The notes: a model not told the origin generated them from the sequence alone. 64,000 bases of DNA from Erwinia_E haradaeae_D (GCF_900698935.1 NZ_LR217715.1:744001-808000); one strand, 5' to 3'. Shown: positions 1-11,230, numbered from the stretch's first letter. Program-made: numbers and translations.

Positions 1-128
1 TCTCGCCAACTTTCAGAAGTTGCTAAAGTGATGTTTGTAACAGCACTACCATTAGGTATATATCGTATTTCTGGGTCCTGTCCTAGATTCCCTACTAAAA
101 TTACTTTGTTAACTCCTCTACTAGCCAT
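1..128 (-). CDS. ssb: Single-stranded DNA-binding protein SSB, N-terminal part (cut by the window edge)
   Basis: Only the first 42 codons are inside the window, reading leftwards from an ATG at 128. The translation begins MASRGVNKVILVGNLGQDPE, which is the start of enterobacterial SSB almost unchanged, and continues through the ITLATSESW strand of the OB fold. SSB coats single-stranded DNA as a tetramer during replication, recombination and repair. A good ribosome binding site (GGAG, 8 bases upstream) supports the start. In E. coli ssb lies opposite uvrA; no uvrA-like sequence is visible on the other side here. The C-terminal acidic tail cannot be seen. Identification is very secure. Confidence 0.95.
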   Translation of the reverse strand, partial: MASRGVNKVILVGNLGQDPEIRYIPNGSAVTNITLATSESWR

Positions 129-1220
129 TTTCTTTTCTCCAATAAATCAATCTTTCTATCACTTAAGTTGATTGTTAGTTTTTAGATTTTATTTGTGTCT
201 AATGTTATTGACGATTTCACAGAACATAAAACGTAGCACAATAGTTAATGTTATCTTGATATATTGTACATCATCACTATCATTGTTTATTTACTGAAGA
301 TCGCAAAATAGAGGATTCTGAAAGATCTACACTTACACCTATTGTGGAAAACATAGCAAAATTCTTCCTTCTGATCTATGAATCACTAACAAAAATTCAC
401 ACAATAAGCGAATAAGTAGATCTCACCCTATGTGTTCGGCACTTCACATCACTTAAAATAGTATAGTAGGTATCCTACAGAATAATACACATATCAAAAA
501 CTGTTGAGATCAAATTGATAAGTACAATTGAGTAGCATAAAATTACTATACTGTGAAATAATTTATATCTTTTTGATGGATTTCATTTTCTATCAAAAAT
601 AGAAAAGGTGCATTGGATGTGATAAATATCTATATTATATTTAGCTTGCGATTTTATTTGGCAAGCAATATTTTCAGTATATGACTGTCAATAATGCGTG
701 GCGTCATCCTTAAAATATCTAACAAGTATCATATATCTGGGTGACGTAATTATGATAAGATCTCATATCAGAAATTTATAACTATCCACATGACTCTACG
801 AATCTTTTCATAAATTTCTCTCATAGTGAGAGTAGCACATAAAACTTCTGTCATCATTAAAGCACCTGCTACCAAAGCATATAAATACTTAATATATAGT
901 TCTGCATGTCTGTTTATTACCAGAATCATAGTATCATTATTTTATCTAGTATCAGTATTTTATATATTTATGTGAGTCAATCTCTCTATAGACTTACTAC
1001 GCTTGACTTAAACTACATGCTTACCATGTCTGTATTTTGAGATACTATATATTTAAAAGAATTTTGTCCATAAAAAAATACTGCTATCAAATCAACATAT
1101 TGCAATGATCAATGTAATCGTTGTATGCAAATCAAATCATCATTCTTCAGTGGTATATACAATCCTCCGCTACAGAGTACATATTCAGTGTTAAAACTAA
1201 GAAAATTACAACTTATATCA
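129..1220. other. Gene-poor spacer between ssb and typA
   Basis: This AT-rich stretch holds no gene I recognise. It must contain the ssb promoter and the 3' end of the typA transcript. A short minus-strand reading frame at 768-929 has a coding-like look and is listed separately. A small hairpin (CTCTCA / TGAGAG) lies at 818-832. Confidence 0.6.
768..929 (-). CDS. Possible small protein, 53 aa, unrecognised
   Basis: An ATG-initiated frame of 53 codons runs leftwards from 929 to a TGA at 768-770. It begins MILVINRHAELYIKYLYALV, carries a short hydrophobic stretch around residues 14-32, and ends with a basic segment (EKIRRVMW). Many codons start with G (GTA, GCA, GGT, GCT, GAA), which is more like a gene than like the surrounding spacer. 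I see no convincing ribosome binding site and I do not recognise the protein. It may be a small membrane protein, the tail of a decayed gene, or chance. Confidence 0.2.
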   Translation of the reverse strand: MILVINRHAELYIKYLYALVAGALMMTEVLCATLTMREIYEKIRRVMWIVINF

Positions 1221-3044
1221 TTAAGATTTAAAAGATTTGCGGTTAGCTTTTTTGCGGTCATTTTCTGTTAAATAGCGTTTCCGTAGGCGTACTGACTGCG
1301 GAGTCACTTCGACTAATTCATCATCATCAATAAATTCTAAGGCTTGCTCTAAAGACATCTTGATAGCTGGAACCAAAGTCGGTGCCTCATCAGTACCAGA
1401 AGCACGCATGTTCGTCAATTTCTTTCCTGTTAAACAATTCACTGTAAGATCATTTAAACGCGAATGCAAACCGATAATTTGTCCTTCATACACTTCAGCA
1501 CCATGACTCAGGAATAATTTACCACGCTCCTGGAGACTAAATAGAGCAAAAGCAACCGCTTTGCCTTGTCCATTCGAGATCAGAACACCATTTTGACGCT
1601 GTCCAATCGAACCTGCACGGACATCATCATAGTGGCTAAAAGTAGCGTGTAAGAGCCCTGTGCCGGCGGTTAAAGTCATAAACTCAGTACGAAAACCAAT
1701 TAAACCACGAGAGGGAATGCAGTAACCAAGACGAACACGTCCTTGACCCTCAGACACCATGTCCTTAACATCTCCTTTACGCTCACCTAGAGCCTTCATC
1801 ACACCCCCTTGGTGTTGCTCTTCAATATCCACTATCACATTTTCAAATGGTTCTTGCATTCTACCATCCATTTCACGGTAAATAACCTTAGGACGCGAAA
1901 CTGATAGCTCAAATCCTTCACGGCGCATCGTTTCAATCAAAATGGACAAATGCAACTCTCCACGACCTGATACGCGGAAGGTATCAGTATCATCTGTTTC
2001 TTCTACCCTTAATGCCACATTGTGTACTAGCTCTTTTTTGAGACGGTTAAAAATTTGACGTGAGGTGACAAACTTACCTTCTTTACCACAAAATGGAGAT
2101 TTATTCACATTAAAATACATACTAACAGTGGGCTTATCAACATTTAGCGCTGGTAGCGCTACTATATTCTGTGGATCACAAATAGTATCAGAAATATTTA
2201 GGTCACCTAATCCAGTAATTGCAATGATATCCCCAGCGTCAGATTCGGAAGTCTCTATACGCTTTAAACCAAGATGAGTAAGTATTTTACTAACCTTACC
2301 ATTACGCGTTTTTCCATTACTATCAATAATACAAACATTCTGATTTGGTTTGACTGAGCCACGGGTGATACGACCAATGCCAATTACACCCACATAGTGT
2401 GTATAATCTAACTGAGATATTTGCATCTGAAACGGTGCGTCTGTATATACCTCTGGTGGCGGTGCATATTTAATAATGGATTCATATAATGGAATCATAT
2501 TCTCTGCTATATCGCTATAATCTAATGTTGCAGTACCATTAACCGCAGAAGTATAAACTACTGGAAAATCAAGTTGCTCATCATGCGCATTCAAATTGAC
2601 AAAAAGATCGAACACCTGATCCACCACCCAATCGGGACGAGCGCCTGGACGATCGATTTTATTCACTACTACAATGGGTTTTAGGCCATTTTCGAAAGCT
2701 TTTTTGGTTACAAAACGCGTTTGCGGCATAGGTCCATCAATTGCATCCACCACTAGCAGTACAGAATCAACCATAGACATGACGCGCTCAACTTCACCCC
2801 CAAAATCCGCATGCCCAGGAGTATCAACAATATTAATACGATACCCCTTCCATTGAATTGCAGTATTCTTTGCAAGAATAGTAATCCCACGTTCTTTTTC
2901 TAAGGTATTAGAATCCATTATACGCTCAGTCACTTCTGTACGAGCATCAAAAGTGCCAGACTGCAAAAGTAGTTGGTCAACCAACGTTGTCTTACCATGG
3001 TCAACATGAGCAATAATAGCAACATTACGCAAATTCTTAATCAC
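1221..3044 (-). CDS. typA: Ribosome-associated GTPase BipA/TypA
   Basis: The 607-residue product has the same length as E. coli BipA and matches it throughout. The GTPase domain shows AHVDHGKTT (12-20), DTPGH (74-78) and NKID (128-131). EF-G-like domains III and V and the BipA-specific C-terminal domain follow, ending with the conserved FIDDDELVEVTP and basic tail. BipA is a translational GTPase that binds the 70S ribosome and helps 50S assembly, mostly at low temperature or under stress. The start codon is GTG, with GAGG seven bases upstream. As in E. coli it is divergent from glnA, but the two are 1.4 kb apart here. All GTPase motifs look intact. Confidence 0.97.
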   Translation of the reverse strand: MIKNLRNVAIIAHVDHGKTTLVDQLLLQSGTFDARTEVTERIMDSNTLEKERGITILAKNTAIQWKGYRINIVDTPGHADFGGEVERVMSMVDSVLLVVDAIDGPMPQTRFVTKKAFENGLKPIVVVNKIDRPGARPDWVVDQVFDLFVNLNAHDEQLDFPVVYTSAVNGTATLDYSDIAENMIPLYESIIKYAPPPEVYTDAPFQMQISQLDYTHYVGVIGIGRITRGSVKPNQNVCIIDSNGKTRNGKVSKILTHLGLKRIETSESDAGDIIAITGLGDLNISDTICDPQNIVALPALNVDKPTVSMYFNVNKSPFCGKEGKFVTSRQIFNRLKKELVHNVALRVEETDDTDTFRVSGRGELHLSILIETMRREGFELSVSRPKVIYREMDGRMQEPFENVIVDIEEQHQGGVMKALGERKGDVKDMVSEGQGRVRLGYCIPSRGLIGFRTEFMTLTAGTGLLHATFSHYDDVRAGSIGQRQNGVLISNGQGKAVAFALFSLQERGKLFLSHGAEVYEGQIIGLHSRLNDLTVNCLTGKKLTNMRASGTDEAPTLVPAIKMSLEQALEFIDDDELVEVTPQSVRLRKRYLTENDRKKANRKSFKS

Positions 3045-4462
3045 ACCCTTTCCTCAGATATTTAAAAACCATATATTATGCGATATTTACATGCGTAAAA
3101 AGCGTAATTAGTTCACACAAGTTAGAATTAAGATACACTACAATAGTTTAAAAATTATTTTATAAAGATTTGCATATTCCATGCAAAAGTACCACATGCG
3201 AATGTGATCATGATCAGGTATTGAACCTAACCATGTTATGACTATGACACATTAATCACTCTTTCACTATACAGTATATCGATATCATACACAGAGCTAT
3301 ATCAGCGATATACCCTGATATAAGAAACAACCTCTTCCAAGGATTTGTGATAAGCGGTAGCCTTGAAGCAAGCACTATATCGCTATACTACATGTTACAA
3401 AAAATATAAACCCTATTCTGATAAAGACTGTCAGTTTCTTGAGATAAAAGAAATATGGAACATAAACTGTGTGTAACAATGTCTTTTTTTAGAGAAATTT
3501 AACATGAGACAATACATAATCTCAACTATATATGTGGCGATACAATATGCTTTTTCTGTAAAAATTCTTGAGAGAATACATCCAACTAAATTGAGTTTAT
3601 ATATACTTAGTTATGTGCAGTATACATAGAAACCTAGCAATAAATTATGACCAATACCGTTAACTGCGTCAATCACAACAATTCAATAGAAGCCATGAAA
3701 ACAAACTGCTCTGTCTCGCATAAAAACATCTATTTTTAATGTTGATTATATGAATAGACGTTGACATTAAGTCTCAGCCCTAATCATCGTGCCTAAATTG
3801 AACAGATCTCAAAATCACAGCATCATCAAAAACGGCGCTAATAATATACAGCTTTGCAATGAAAAGATATGCATGGATCAATAATAAATAAAATGTAATC
3901 CTTCTGGTTTAATCACATAACACTTAACAAGCTGTAACTGAAAGCGCCCTATGTCTAAAAACTTACGGATACATCGGATATAAAAATTTTTTAAACTAAT
4001 GTAGGTGGTAGTGAGTATTGCTAATCTGTAGGATAAAGAATCCCGTAATCGAAAAAAATTCAAGGATCCCATTAATTACAAAAAGATATATATAGTCAAG
4101 ACATACATAGCTATATTTATTAGCATCCTTCATCAAGAAGTTATTGTAAAATGATATACTAAATAACTGCACTAAATGACCACAATATACTCCAAAAAAG
4201 GATAGTTACATTATGAGATCTCTTTATTGATGGATATATTAAGCGAAATCAATAATGACACTCCTCTGAAAAGACAGAATATAATTGTCAATCTTCATCC
4301 ATGAAAAAAACTGGCAGCATGCTATACAACCTATTCAAGGATGAATCCATTGTCTATTTAAGTATCCATATAATATTAACTATGATAATTGGAATACCTG
4401 TAGCAACAGACACGTTGCACCCTGGAATATCAAAACACTAATACCATCTAGGAGAGTTAAAT
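3045..4462. other. Divergent control region between typA and glnA, no gene seen
   Basis: About 1.4 kb of AT-rich DNA separates the two divergent genes. It should contain both promoters. I looked for the sigma-54 promoter and paired NtrC sites that drive glnA in free-living enterobacteria and did not find a convincing copy. A 64-codon minus-strand frame near 3878-4072 has no recognisable homology and looks like chance. Confidence 0.6.
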
Positions 4463-5872
4463 ATGTCAGCTGAATATGTTCTGTCAATGATTCAGGATCA
4501 TCAAGTGAAATTTGTGGACCTGCGCTTTACAGATACCAAGGGTAAAGAGCAACACATGACTATCCCTGCTCCTCGTGTGAATAAGGACCTTTTGCAAGAA
4601 GGGAAAATGTTTGACGGATCTTCGATTAGTGGCTGGAAAGACATTAACGAATCTGACATGATTTTAATGCCAGATACCATCACTGCTGTCCTTGATCCGT
4701 TCTTTTTAGACTCTACTCTTATTCTACGTTGTGATATTCTAGAACCAAATACGATGCAAGGTTACGACCGCGATCCACGCTCTATTTCTAAACGCGCTGA
4801 GGATTTTTTAAAAAACTCTGGTATTGCAGATACTGTATTTTTTGGTCCAGAACCTGAATTCTTCTTATTTGACGATATTCGTTTTGAGCATAATGCTGCC
4901 GGTTCACACGTTGCTATTGATGACATTGAAGCATTCTGGAATACTGGTAAAAAATACCTAAGTGGAAACAAAGGGCACCGTCCTGGTCTTAAAGGAGGAT
5001 ATTTTCCTGTGCCTCCAGTGGATTCATCACAGGATATACGTTCTACAATGTGCCTAATGATGGAAAATATGGGTTTAGTAGTTGAAGCGCATCACCACGA
5101 AGTGGCTAGCGCGGGTCAAAATGAGATCGCTACTCGCTTTAATACTATGACTAAAAAAGCCGATGAACTTCAAATTTATAAGTATGTAGTGCACAATGTC
5201 GCCAACTCTTATGGAAAAACTGCGACTTTTATGCCCAAACCAATCTGTGGCGATAATGGTTCTGGTATGCACTGTCATATGTCCTTATATAAAAATAATA
5301 TGAATATGTTCTCTGGTGATAAATACGGTGGACTATCGGAAACAGCTCTGTTTTACATAGGCGGAATCATTAAACATGCTAAAGCAATTAACGCCTTATC
5401 AAACCCAACTACAAATTCATATAAGCGTTTAGTGCCCGGATATGAAGCACCAGTAATACTTGCTTATTCTTCTCGTAATCGTTCGGCATCCGTCCGCATT
5501 CCCGTCGTTGGTAATCCTCAAGCATGCCGGATTGAAGTACGCTTTCCTGATCCCGCAGCTAATCCATATTTATGCTTTTCTACAATGTTAATGGCTGGTT
5601 TAGATGGGATCATGAACAAAACCCACCCCGGAGAAGCCATAGACAGCAATCTCTATAAACTACCATTATCTGAAGAGGTTATCATGCCAAAAGTGGCCAG
5701 TTCACTAGATGAAGCACTTGCTGCCTTACACAAAGACCACGCATTTCTTACTCGTGGTGGTGTATTTACCGATAATGCTATCGAGGCTTATATTAAATTA
5801 CGTAGAGCAGAAATGGAACATGTATACCGTACCCCACATCCTGTGGAATTCGAACTATACTACAGTGTTTAA
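4463..5872 (+). CDS. glnA: Glutamine synthetase, type I
   Basis: GlnA condenses glutamate and ammonia with ATP to glutamine; the enzyme is a cytoplasmic dodecamer. The 469 residues equal the E. coli length. Visible motifs are MFDGSSISGW (about 49-58), the metal-binding GPEPEFF, HHHEVASAGQNEI, NGSGMHCHMS, RNRSASVRIPVV and the C-terminal HPVEFELYYSV. The adenylylation tyrosine is kept in the NLYKLP segment near residue 397, so the site for GlnE control is present. The ribosome binding site AGGAG lies eight bases before the ATG. The E. coli partners glnL and glnG are absent downstream; a terminator follows instead. Retained GlnA fits ammonia assimilation for amino acid provisioning in a symbiont, which is inference. 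Confidence 0.98.
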   Translation: MSAEYVLSMIQDHQVKFVDLRFTDTKGKEQHMTIPAPRVNKDLLQEGKMFDGSSISGWKDINESDMILMPDTITAVLDPFFLDSTLILRCDILEPNTMQGYDRDPRSISKRAEDFLKNSGIADTVFFGPEPEFFLFDDIRFEHNAAGSHVAIDDIEAFWNTGKKYLSGNKGHRPGLKGGYFPVPPVDSSQDIRSTMCLMMENMGLVVEAHHHEVASAGQNEIATRFNTMTKKADELQIYKYVVHNVANSYGKTATFMPKPICGDNGSGMHCHMSLYKNNMNMFSGDKYGGLSETALFYIGGIIKHAKAINALSNPTTNSYKRLVPGYEAPVILAYSSRNRSASVRIPVVGNPQACRIEVRFPDPAANPYLCFSTMLMAGLDGIMNKTHPGEAIDSNLYKLPLSEEVIMPKVASSLDEALAALHKDHAFLTRGGVFTDNAIEAYIKLRRAEMEHVYRTPHPVEFELYYSV

Positions 5873-5957
5873 TAGAGTAAAATCTCGATGATCACCTCTC
5901 TACTTCATAGACATTATGAAAAACTAGAAACAGGCTGTGATTAAAAACGATAGAACC

Positions 5958-5985
5958 AGCCCATCAATAGGTGGGCTTTTTCTTC
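5958..5985 (+). terminator. Rho-independent terminator after glnA
   Basis: AGCCCATC and GGTGGGCT form an eight-pair stem (one G-T pair) with an AATA loop, directly followed by a run of five T. It lies about 85 bases after the glnA stop and is the clearest intrinsic terminator in the window. Confidence 0.85.
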
Positions 5986-6137
5986 ATATATAAATTATAA
6001 TACTTATGTGTGCTGAATTAAATATTCAGGTGTATTTGACTCAAAGAGCTGCTATATAAATCCTCAAACTAATCATTAGCCAAGCTTACACTAAAGTGTA
6101 CATAGCATTAATAACAATTCACAATATATTTAAGTTA

Positions 6138-9100
6138 TTACATTTTTTGCTCAGGTGAATCCACCTGATGATATTGTAAGACAGGCGTTAACCAGCATTC
6201 TGCCTCTAATGTCATACGCTGGATATCGGTAGAATTCAGATTAGGTATCAATCGCTGCATAAAAAAATCGTCTTTCTCGCCTCTCATATGATTAGTTCCA
6301 TTCCAATACTGTAAGAGTTTTCTACGTGCCTGACGCTGCGTATTCGTATCATGTTTTAGAATACATTGATGTTTATCAAAACATTCTTGTAACCAGACCC
6401 CCCCGGAAGATGTCAGAAATATAGGAAAACATAGACCTAATCGATACCCAGTAAAATAATGTAATAAATACTTTTTTGCTTCATCAGAGTCTAACGGCAA
6501 AAAACGCCATACACTATCCTTAAGACCTAGTGCTAGGCTAATTCCGTTTCCACCTATTGCACAATACATTAAATGCTCTAACCATAATGTTAATGCATCC
6601 TGGAAATTCAATACTCCAGGACGCCAACGCAATAGTCCATGAGCCTGCACTTGAGTAAGGTAACCAGTAAGCAATAGTTTACGGTTAATATGTAGCGATA
6701 TTTCCCTATTGTGTACGGGAGCGTAATGTGGGGCTATTCTAGAAGACAGCTGACCCATGTCAGCTACTCGCTGCTCCCAAAATAATTTCCCCCACACACC
6801 ATAGGGCAACATACCGGCCGCTTTAAAAGCGGTATACAACAACCATGGATCTGTTTGGTTCATAATCGCCTTTAATAACTGACTATCCATCTGATAACGA
6901 GCAATGCTATCTACAACAAACGGTTCTATATCAGATAACACACTATCGTCTCTTTCAAAAAAAATACCAAGACGAGATTGAAAAAAATACCGTACTGGAT
7001 GTCGCCAAAAATTTATTAGCGTATCCACATTAAGGCTGGTTTCTTCGTCTTGTAAAACAACATGACCTAAAGAACTATACAAAGCATTTGAATGCTTACT
7101 GGTAGGAGGCCACAAAGTAAAAACTTCACATGATTTTATAGGGTGAATCAAATGATTTTTGGAAAGAGGAATACGACGATGTACGTGCTGTATATGATTG
7201 GTAATCGCGATAGCGCTGCTGGCAGTATCTTTATCTAAATCCTGAGCTAAAATAAAACTATAGCTTATATACTCCATTAGCTCACTTACTAATAGTGATG
7301 GATAGCACTCTGTATTATCGTGTATAGATATGTTAACATAACTGATATAAAATTTTTCGTTTGCAGAATTCAAAGCATCTAAGAAGATGTATTTTTCACT
7401 ATTTAAACAACGATTATTACTCTTTTGTGTATGTGCCGTTAAACTCTTATTATGCATTAAATCCACGCTAAATGGCAGCATAGTACGCGGATATACCCCT
7501 TCATTCATCCCTAGTAGATATACTACTTTAAATGGAACACATATCATTGGAATCAAAGTACAAAAATTGATAAATCCAGGAAGATACGGATGGCTTATAG
7601 ATTGCTCATCTATATAGAGATTCAGCTCATCTCGCAACCGCGATAATGGTATGATCTCATGATATAAAGCTTGAATCCCATGATTAATTACTTTGTTCCA
7701 TTGATCTTCAATCAATACTAACTCTGTTTCATTATCTGCATTTTTACTCACAAAATCATCAAGAATCTGACGACATATCGGTAACCAACCACTCAAATTT
7801 AACGGTGTGCTTAAGCGCGTTCTCCATTTTTTCAGACATATTAGAAATTCAGCAAGCTTGCCTACTAATTCTGCATTCAGTCCGCTCGATTCATCAAAAG
7901 GCAAAATACCATTCCACTCACCTGCTGCACTATCTATGGCGTAACCTAATAACATGCGATGTAATCCAAACTTCCAAGTATTCTGAGCGGTAATGGGTAA
8001 CTCACTATCGCATGCATTTTGATCATCTAAGCCCCATCGTATTCCTGAATCAGATACCCAACGACGCAATAACAAAAAATCCTCTTGGTTAATACCGAAA
8101 CAGTCAGATACAGCAGGATATTCCAGCAAAGACAATACTTCTTCAGCAGAATACTGACTATCTGGTAACCGCAGTAAAACATGGAAAATCTTAATAAATG
8201 AGTTTCCTTCGATAAACTTTTCATCAGCGATATAAAATGGCAGACTTCGATCTGAAACAGAAGAACTAAAAATAGCTTGAATAAAAGGTCTATAAATATT
8301 GATATCTGCAGCCATTACTACAATGTCTCGAACTGTCAGCGCTGGATCAGCTTGCATCATTACTAATAATTGATCGTATAAAACCTCCACTTCATGATAC
8401 AAGCTATAACATACATGAATGGCTACTGAGTGATCATCTAAAGTGATAATACGCTTGCCGTAACTATGTGTTTTGTGATTATCTTTCAGATAAAGCATTG
8501 AGTGGTCTTTTAGTTCTAAAATATCGTACTGTAAGGTCTGTAAAAGATTACAGGGCTCCGTGTTAACAAAGGCGCATATTTCTTTAGTCGCACACTGTAC
8601 AAAAAGAAAAAGATTTTCTCTTTCAGATTGACCCCATGCAGATAACAGAGGGTTACTTAAGTGCCACTCACCAACTGTGTTAAATGCAGAAAAAACATGT
8701 TCTATATTACGAAATTGTGGAATCGAATGACCATCCTTATAGTGATTACGGTGATGATTTTTTAGTTGAGTTAAGCATGTGTTATCTGGAATATCCCCCC
8801 AATAATAACGACATGGATTAGTAAAAAAAATATGGACATCTGTGTGCATTCCGATCGCTTCTACATAAGATATAGGTAGCGTTGATAGACCAAAAATAAA
8901 CACTCGATCAGGTAAACCTGGCGGACGCGTTATGAAATTTTTAAAAATAAACAGAAAATTTAGAAAAAAATCAATAGACCCCCTTCTTGGTTCCTCTAAC
9001 CGACGAATATGTGCTACTAATGCAACCCATAGTGGTGCTTGCCACGTCTGAGCATCGCCCAACTCTTCTACCCTTTCCAAACGCCCCCATTGATGTAGCC

Positions 9101-9533
9101 ACTCAGGGTGATTCACCATATACTCTTTAAATAAAATCGCTACACAAGATGTTAGCTGGAATAGCTTATGATCTTCTATATCGTCAATGAGATAATGACG
9201 CAGCATAACAAAACACTCATCTTGTAGCAAACTTGGGAGAATTGCTCTCATCTTCCAGCGCATACTAGATTTACTAAACAAACTTTTCTTAGGAGATAGA
9301 GGAAATACACCATGCACAATATCCCAAATAAAATTCTCGGGCGATGGAAAATCGATATTGGCAGCAATACCAAACTCTTCAGCTAATGAGATTTTTAACC
9401 ATGGGACAATATTTGAACCTTTAACTAGCACTACTTCTGGGCATAAAGGATTACATAGAGGCTTCTCTTTAATTTCCCGACAAAGCAGTCTTTTAAGCAT
9501 TTCTAATTTATTAGAGTGATAAAGAGTAATCAT
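6138..9533 (-). CDS. recC: Exodeoxyribonuclease V gamma subunit RecC
   Basis: The 1131-residue protein aligns with E. coli RecC (1122 residues) from the first line (YHSNKLEMLKRL; later FGIAANIDFPSPENFIWD) to the last. Shared blocks include FTNPCRYYWGDI, ILELKDHS, GYAIDSAAGEW, LLGMNEGVYPR, FWRHPVRYFFQ and LLRWRPGVL. RecC holds the RecBCD complex together, splits the duplex and scans for Chi; it has inactive helicase and nuclease-like folds. In E. coli it sits with ptrA, recB and recD; none of these is in this window, so the partner genes must lie elsewhere or be lost. The frame is open and the length normal. The ATG start fits the family start. Confidence 0.96.
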   Translation of the reverse strand: MITLYHSNKLEMLKRLLCREIKEKPLCNPLCPEVVLVKGSNIVPWLKISLAEEFGIAANIDFPSPENFIWDIVHGVFPLSPKKSLFSKSSMRWKMRAILPSLLQDECFVMLRHYLIDDIEDHKLFQLTSCVAILFKEYMVNHPEWLHQWGRLERVEELGDAQTWQAPLWVALVAHIRRLEEPRRGSIDFFLNFLFIFKNFITRPPGLPDRVFIFGLSTLPISYVEAIGMHTDVHIFFTNPCRYYWGDIPDNTCLTQLKNHHRNHYKDGHSIPQFRNIEHVFSAFNTVGEWHLSNPLLSAWGQSERENLFLFVQCATKEICAFVNTEPCNLLQTLQYDILELKDHSMLYLKDNHKTHSYGKRIITLDDHSVAIHVCYSLYHEVEVLYDQLLVMMQADPALTVRDIVVMAADINIYRPFIQAIFSSSVSDRSLPFYIADEKFIEGNSFIKIFHVLLRLPDSQYSAEEVLSLLEYPAVSDCFGINQEDFLLLRRWVSDSGIRWGLDDQNACDSELPITAQNTWKFGLHRMLLGYAIDSAAGEWNGILPFDESSGLNAELVGKLAEFLICLKKWRTRLSTPLNLSGWLPICRQILDDFVSKNADNETELVLIEDQWNKVINHGIQALYHEIIPLSRLRDELNLYIDEQSISHPYLPGFINFCTLIPMICVPFKVVYLLGMNEGVYPRTMLPFSVDLMHNKSLTAHTQKSNNRCLNSEKYIFLDALNSANEKFYISYVNISIHDNTECYPSLLVSELMEYISYSFILAQDLDKDTASSAIAITNHIQHVHRRIPLSKNHLIHPIKSCEVFTLWPPTSKHSNALYSSLGHVVLQDEETSLNVDTLINFWRHPVRYFFQSRLGIFFERDDSVLSDIEPFVVDSIARYQMDSQLLKAIMNQTDPWLLYTAFKAAGMLPYGVWGKLFWEQRVADMGQLSSRIAPHYAPVHNREISLHINRKLLLTGYLTQVQAHGLLRWRPGVLNFQDALTLWLEHLMYCAIGGNGISLALGLKDSVWRFLPLDSDEAKKYLLHYFTGYRLGLCFPIFLTSSGGVWLQECFDKHQCILKHDTNTQRQARRKLLQYWNGTNHMRGEKDDFFMQRLIPNLNSTDIQRMTLEAECWLTPVLQYHQVDSPEQKM

Positions 9534-9705
9534 ACTTATTGATCTAATACGTGATATACTGTATGTTTTAGTAGTAAAAATAAGTGCTAACTGTTATATG
9601 TAAATATCAAAGAATAATAACAAGGTTGCATAAAAAAACACTTCTGTTACAAGTTTCTATAGTAATTTTATTATAATAGTGATATTTTATAGTGAAACAA
9701 AGTCA

Positions 9706-9781
<76 letters not shown>

Positions 9782-10561
9782 GGATATTGCCAATTAATTG
9801 TGTCAACTTATACATCCTCATGTTGAAATATCTACTGTGTCATGTGTCTGATATGCAATGTAAGAAGTCTAAATTGTAGATAAAGTAGTTGTATAATCGT
9901 TATAGAATTACAGTTCTATGATATAATATTTTTGATTAAAGCAGCATTATTTGATCGATTAAACATAAATCGTAATTCTATATACTATATATAACTTAGA
10001 TACATCGTAGTTTATTGCCAATTATTGATTTTATTGCTAATTTTTTTAAAAATCAAAATGAAATGTTGGACAACAGTGTTTAAAACTACTCATAGAGCTA
10101 CTAGAGACAACAGTTGCATAAATGTGTAGTCGTATTCTTGCTGTTTTAGTGCATGAGTATTCCCAATAAATATTGCGGCTTACGTGTAAACGGCATCTGA
10201 AAATACCATAATACGTGTCATTAAACATTAGCATATAACAACAAGAAATTTAAGTAGTCTAGATTATCGTAGAAAAAGAATCTAATTGCATTCCATATAG
10301 ATATGAATAGGCTGCGAACACGTACAATACATTTCCAATGTTATAATATAATACGCAATTTATATTGAAAAAATGCTATAAACATTATAGTCTCTGAATT
10401 TATTAATGATGCCATCCATCTGCTATGGTAGCAGTATTAAACAAAAATGCATCAAAATAAAAGATCTGACTAGCTTGAGTATCTTAAGAATAATTTTTGA
10501 ATGTGAATTTCATCATCCATACTTGAGACAAGACTATAATATCGTTAAAATAAAAATAATC
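9782..10561. other. Spacer between tRNA-Gly and yacG, no gene seen
   Basis: AT-rich DNA without recognisable coding content. In E. coli coaE and zapD precede yacG; neither is visible here. The open frame that continues upstream of yacG (from 10406) has no similarity I recognise and is not included in the gene. Confidence 0.55.
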
Positions 10562-10690
10562 ATGAATGATACAAATAGCGTAAATTGCCCAACTTGTGGC
10601 GCCAATGTAATTTGGAGTAAAACAAACAATTGGCGTCCATTTTGTAGCAAACGTTGTCAACTCATAGATCTAGAAGGATGGTTACATTAA
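10562..10690 (+). CDS. yacG: Zinc-binding DNA gyrase inhibitor YacG, shortened
   Basis: The 42-residue frame from the ATG at 10562 matches the first two thirds of YacG: VNCPTCGANVIW, then RPFCSKRCQLIDLEGWL. The four zinc cysteines are at positions 9, 12, 28 and 32 (CX2C and CX3C). E. coli YacG has 65 residues and binds the GyrB C-terminal region to block gyrase. The acidic tail after the finger is missing here, because the frame stops just after the GW pair. The family start is chosen although the frame is open further upstream; no strong ribosome binding site is visible. The core fold looks complete, but loss of the tail may alter gyrase binding. Confidence 0.85.
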   Translation: MNDTNSVNCPTCGANVIWSKTNNWRPFCSKRCQLIDLEGWLH

Positions 10691-11230
10691 GGATATCCAA
10701 AATTCTTCTATACGATAAAAACGCAGTAAAAAATATATATTACTCTTTGTTAGTAAAATATTGCTCAACTAATAACTCATACTTAGTTATATTGATAATT
10801 TTGGCGCAAACATATCTTTCATATTAATAGCCATAGTACACCTAACTAGATTCAGCGTTTATTTCACTATGCGTCATCATAGATAAAATGTTTTTATTTA
10901 TATTACAAGTCTACCAGAGTCTATATGACAATGACCCATATCCCTATATTGCACATATCATAGATATATACTCATACGCTGGCTCATCCCCTAAGAACTC
11001 TTGCTTTTAAAGTATCAAATCATCTGCTTGATGATGCGGGCTGTGCCAACCTATAGACCAGAAAATACACAACATATCATATAATAAAATTATCAATACA
11101 ATAATTATCAAAATTTTTAACAAAATTTATATCCGTCACTGTACGCAACCATTTTTAACTTCATAGGTTGTACTTAAGTGATAAAACTGAGCCTTTCATA
11201 AAGACTTCAAAATACCTCATCTCTTTTGTC
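10691..11230. other. Spacer between convergent yacG and rpsT, no gene seen
   Basis: AT-rich intergenic DNA that receives transcripts from both sides. No gene, tRNA or clear terminator with a T run was recognised. Confidence 0.55.

Noticed and set aside
4300..4462. Sigma-54 promoter or NtrC sites upstream of glnA
   Set aside because: TGGCAG and TTGCACC words occur but without the required GG-N10-GC spacing or paired NtrC dyads.
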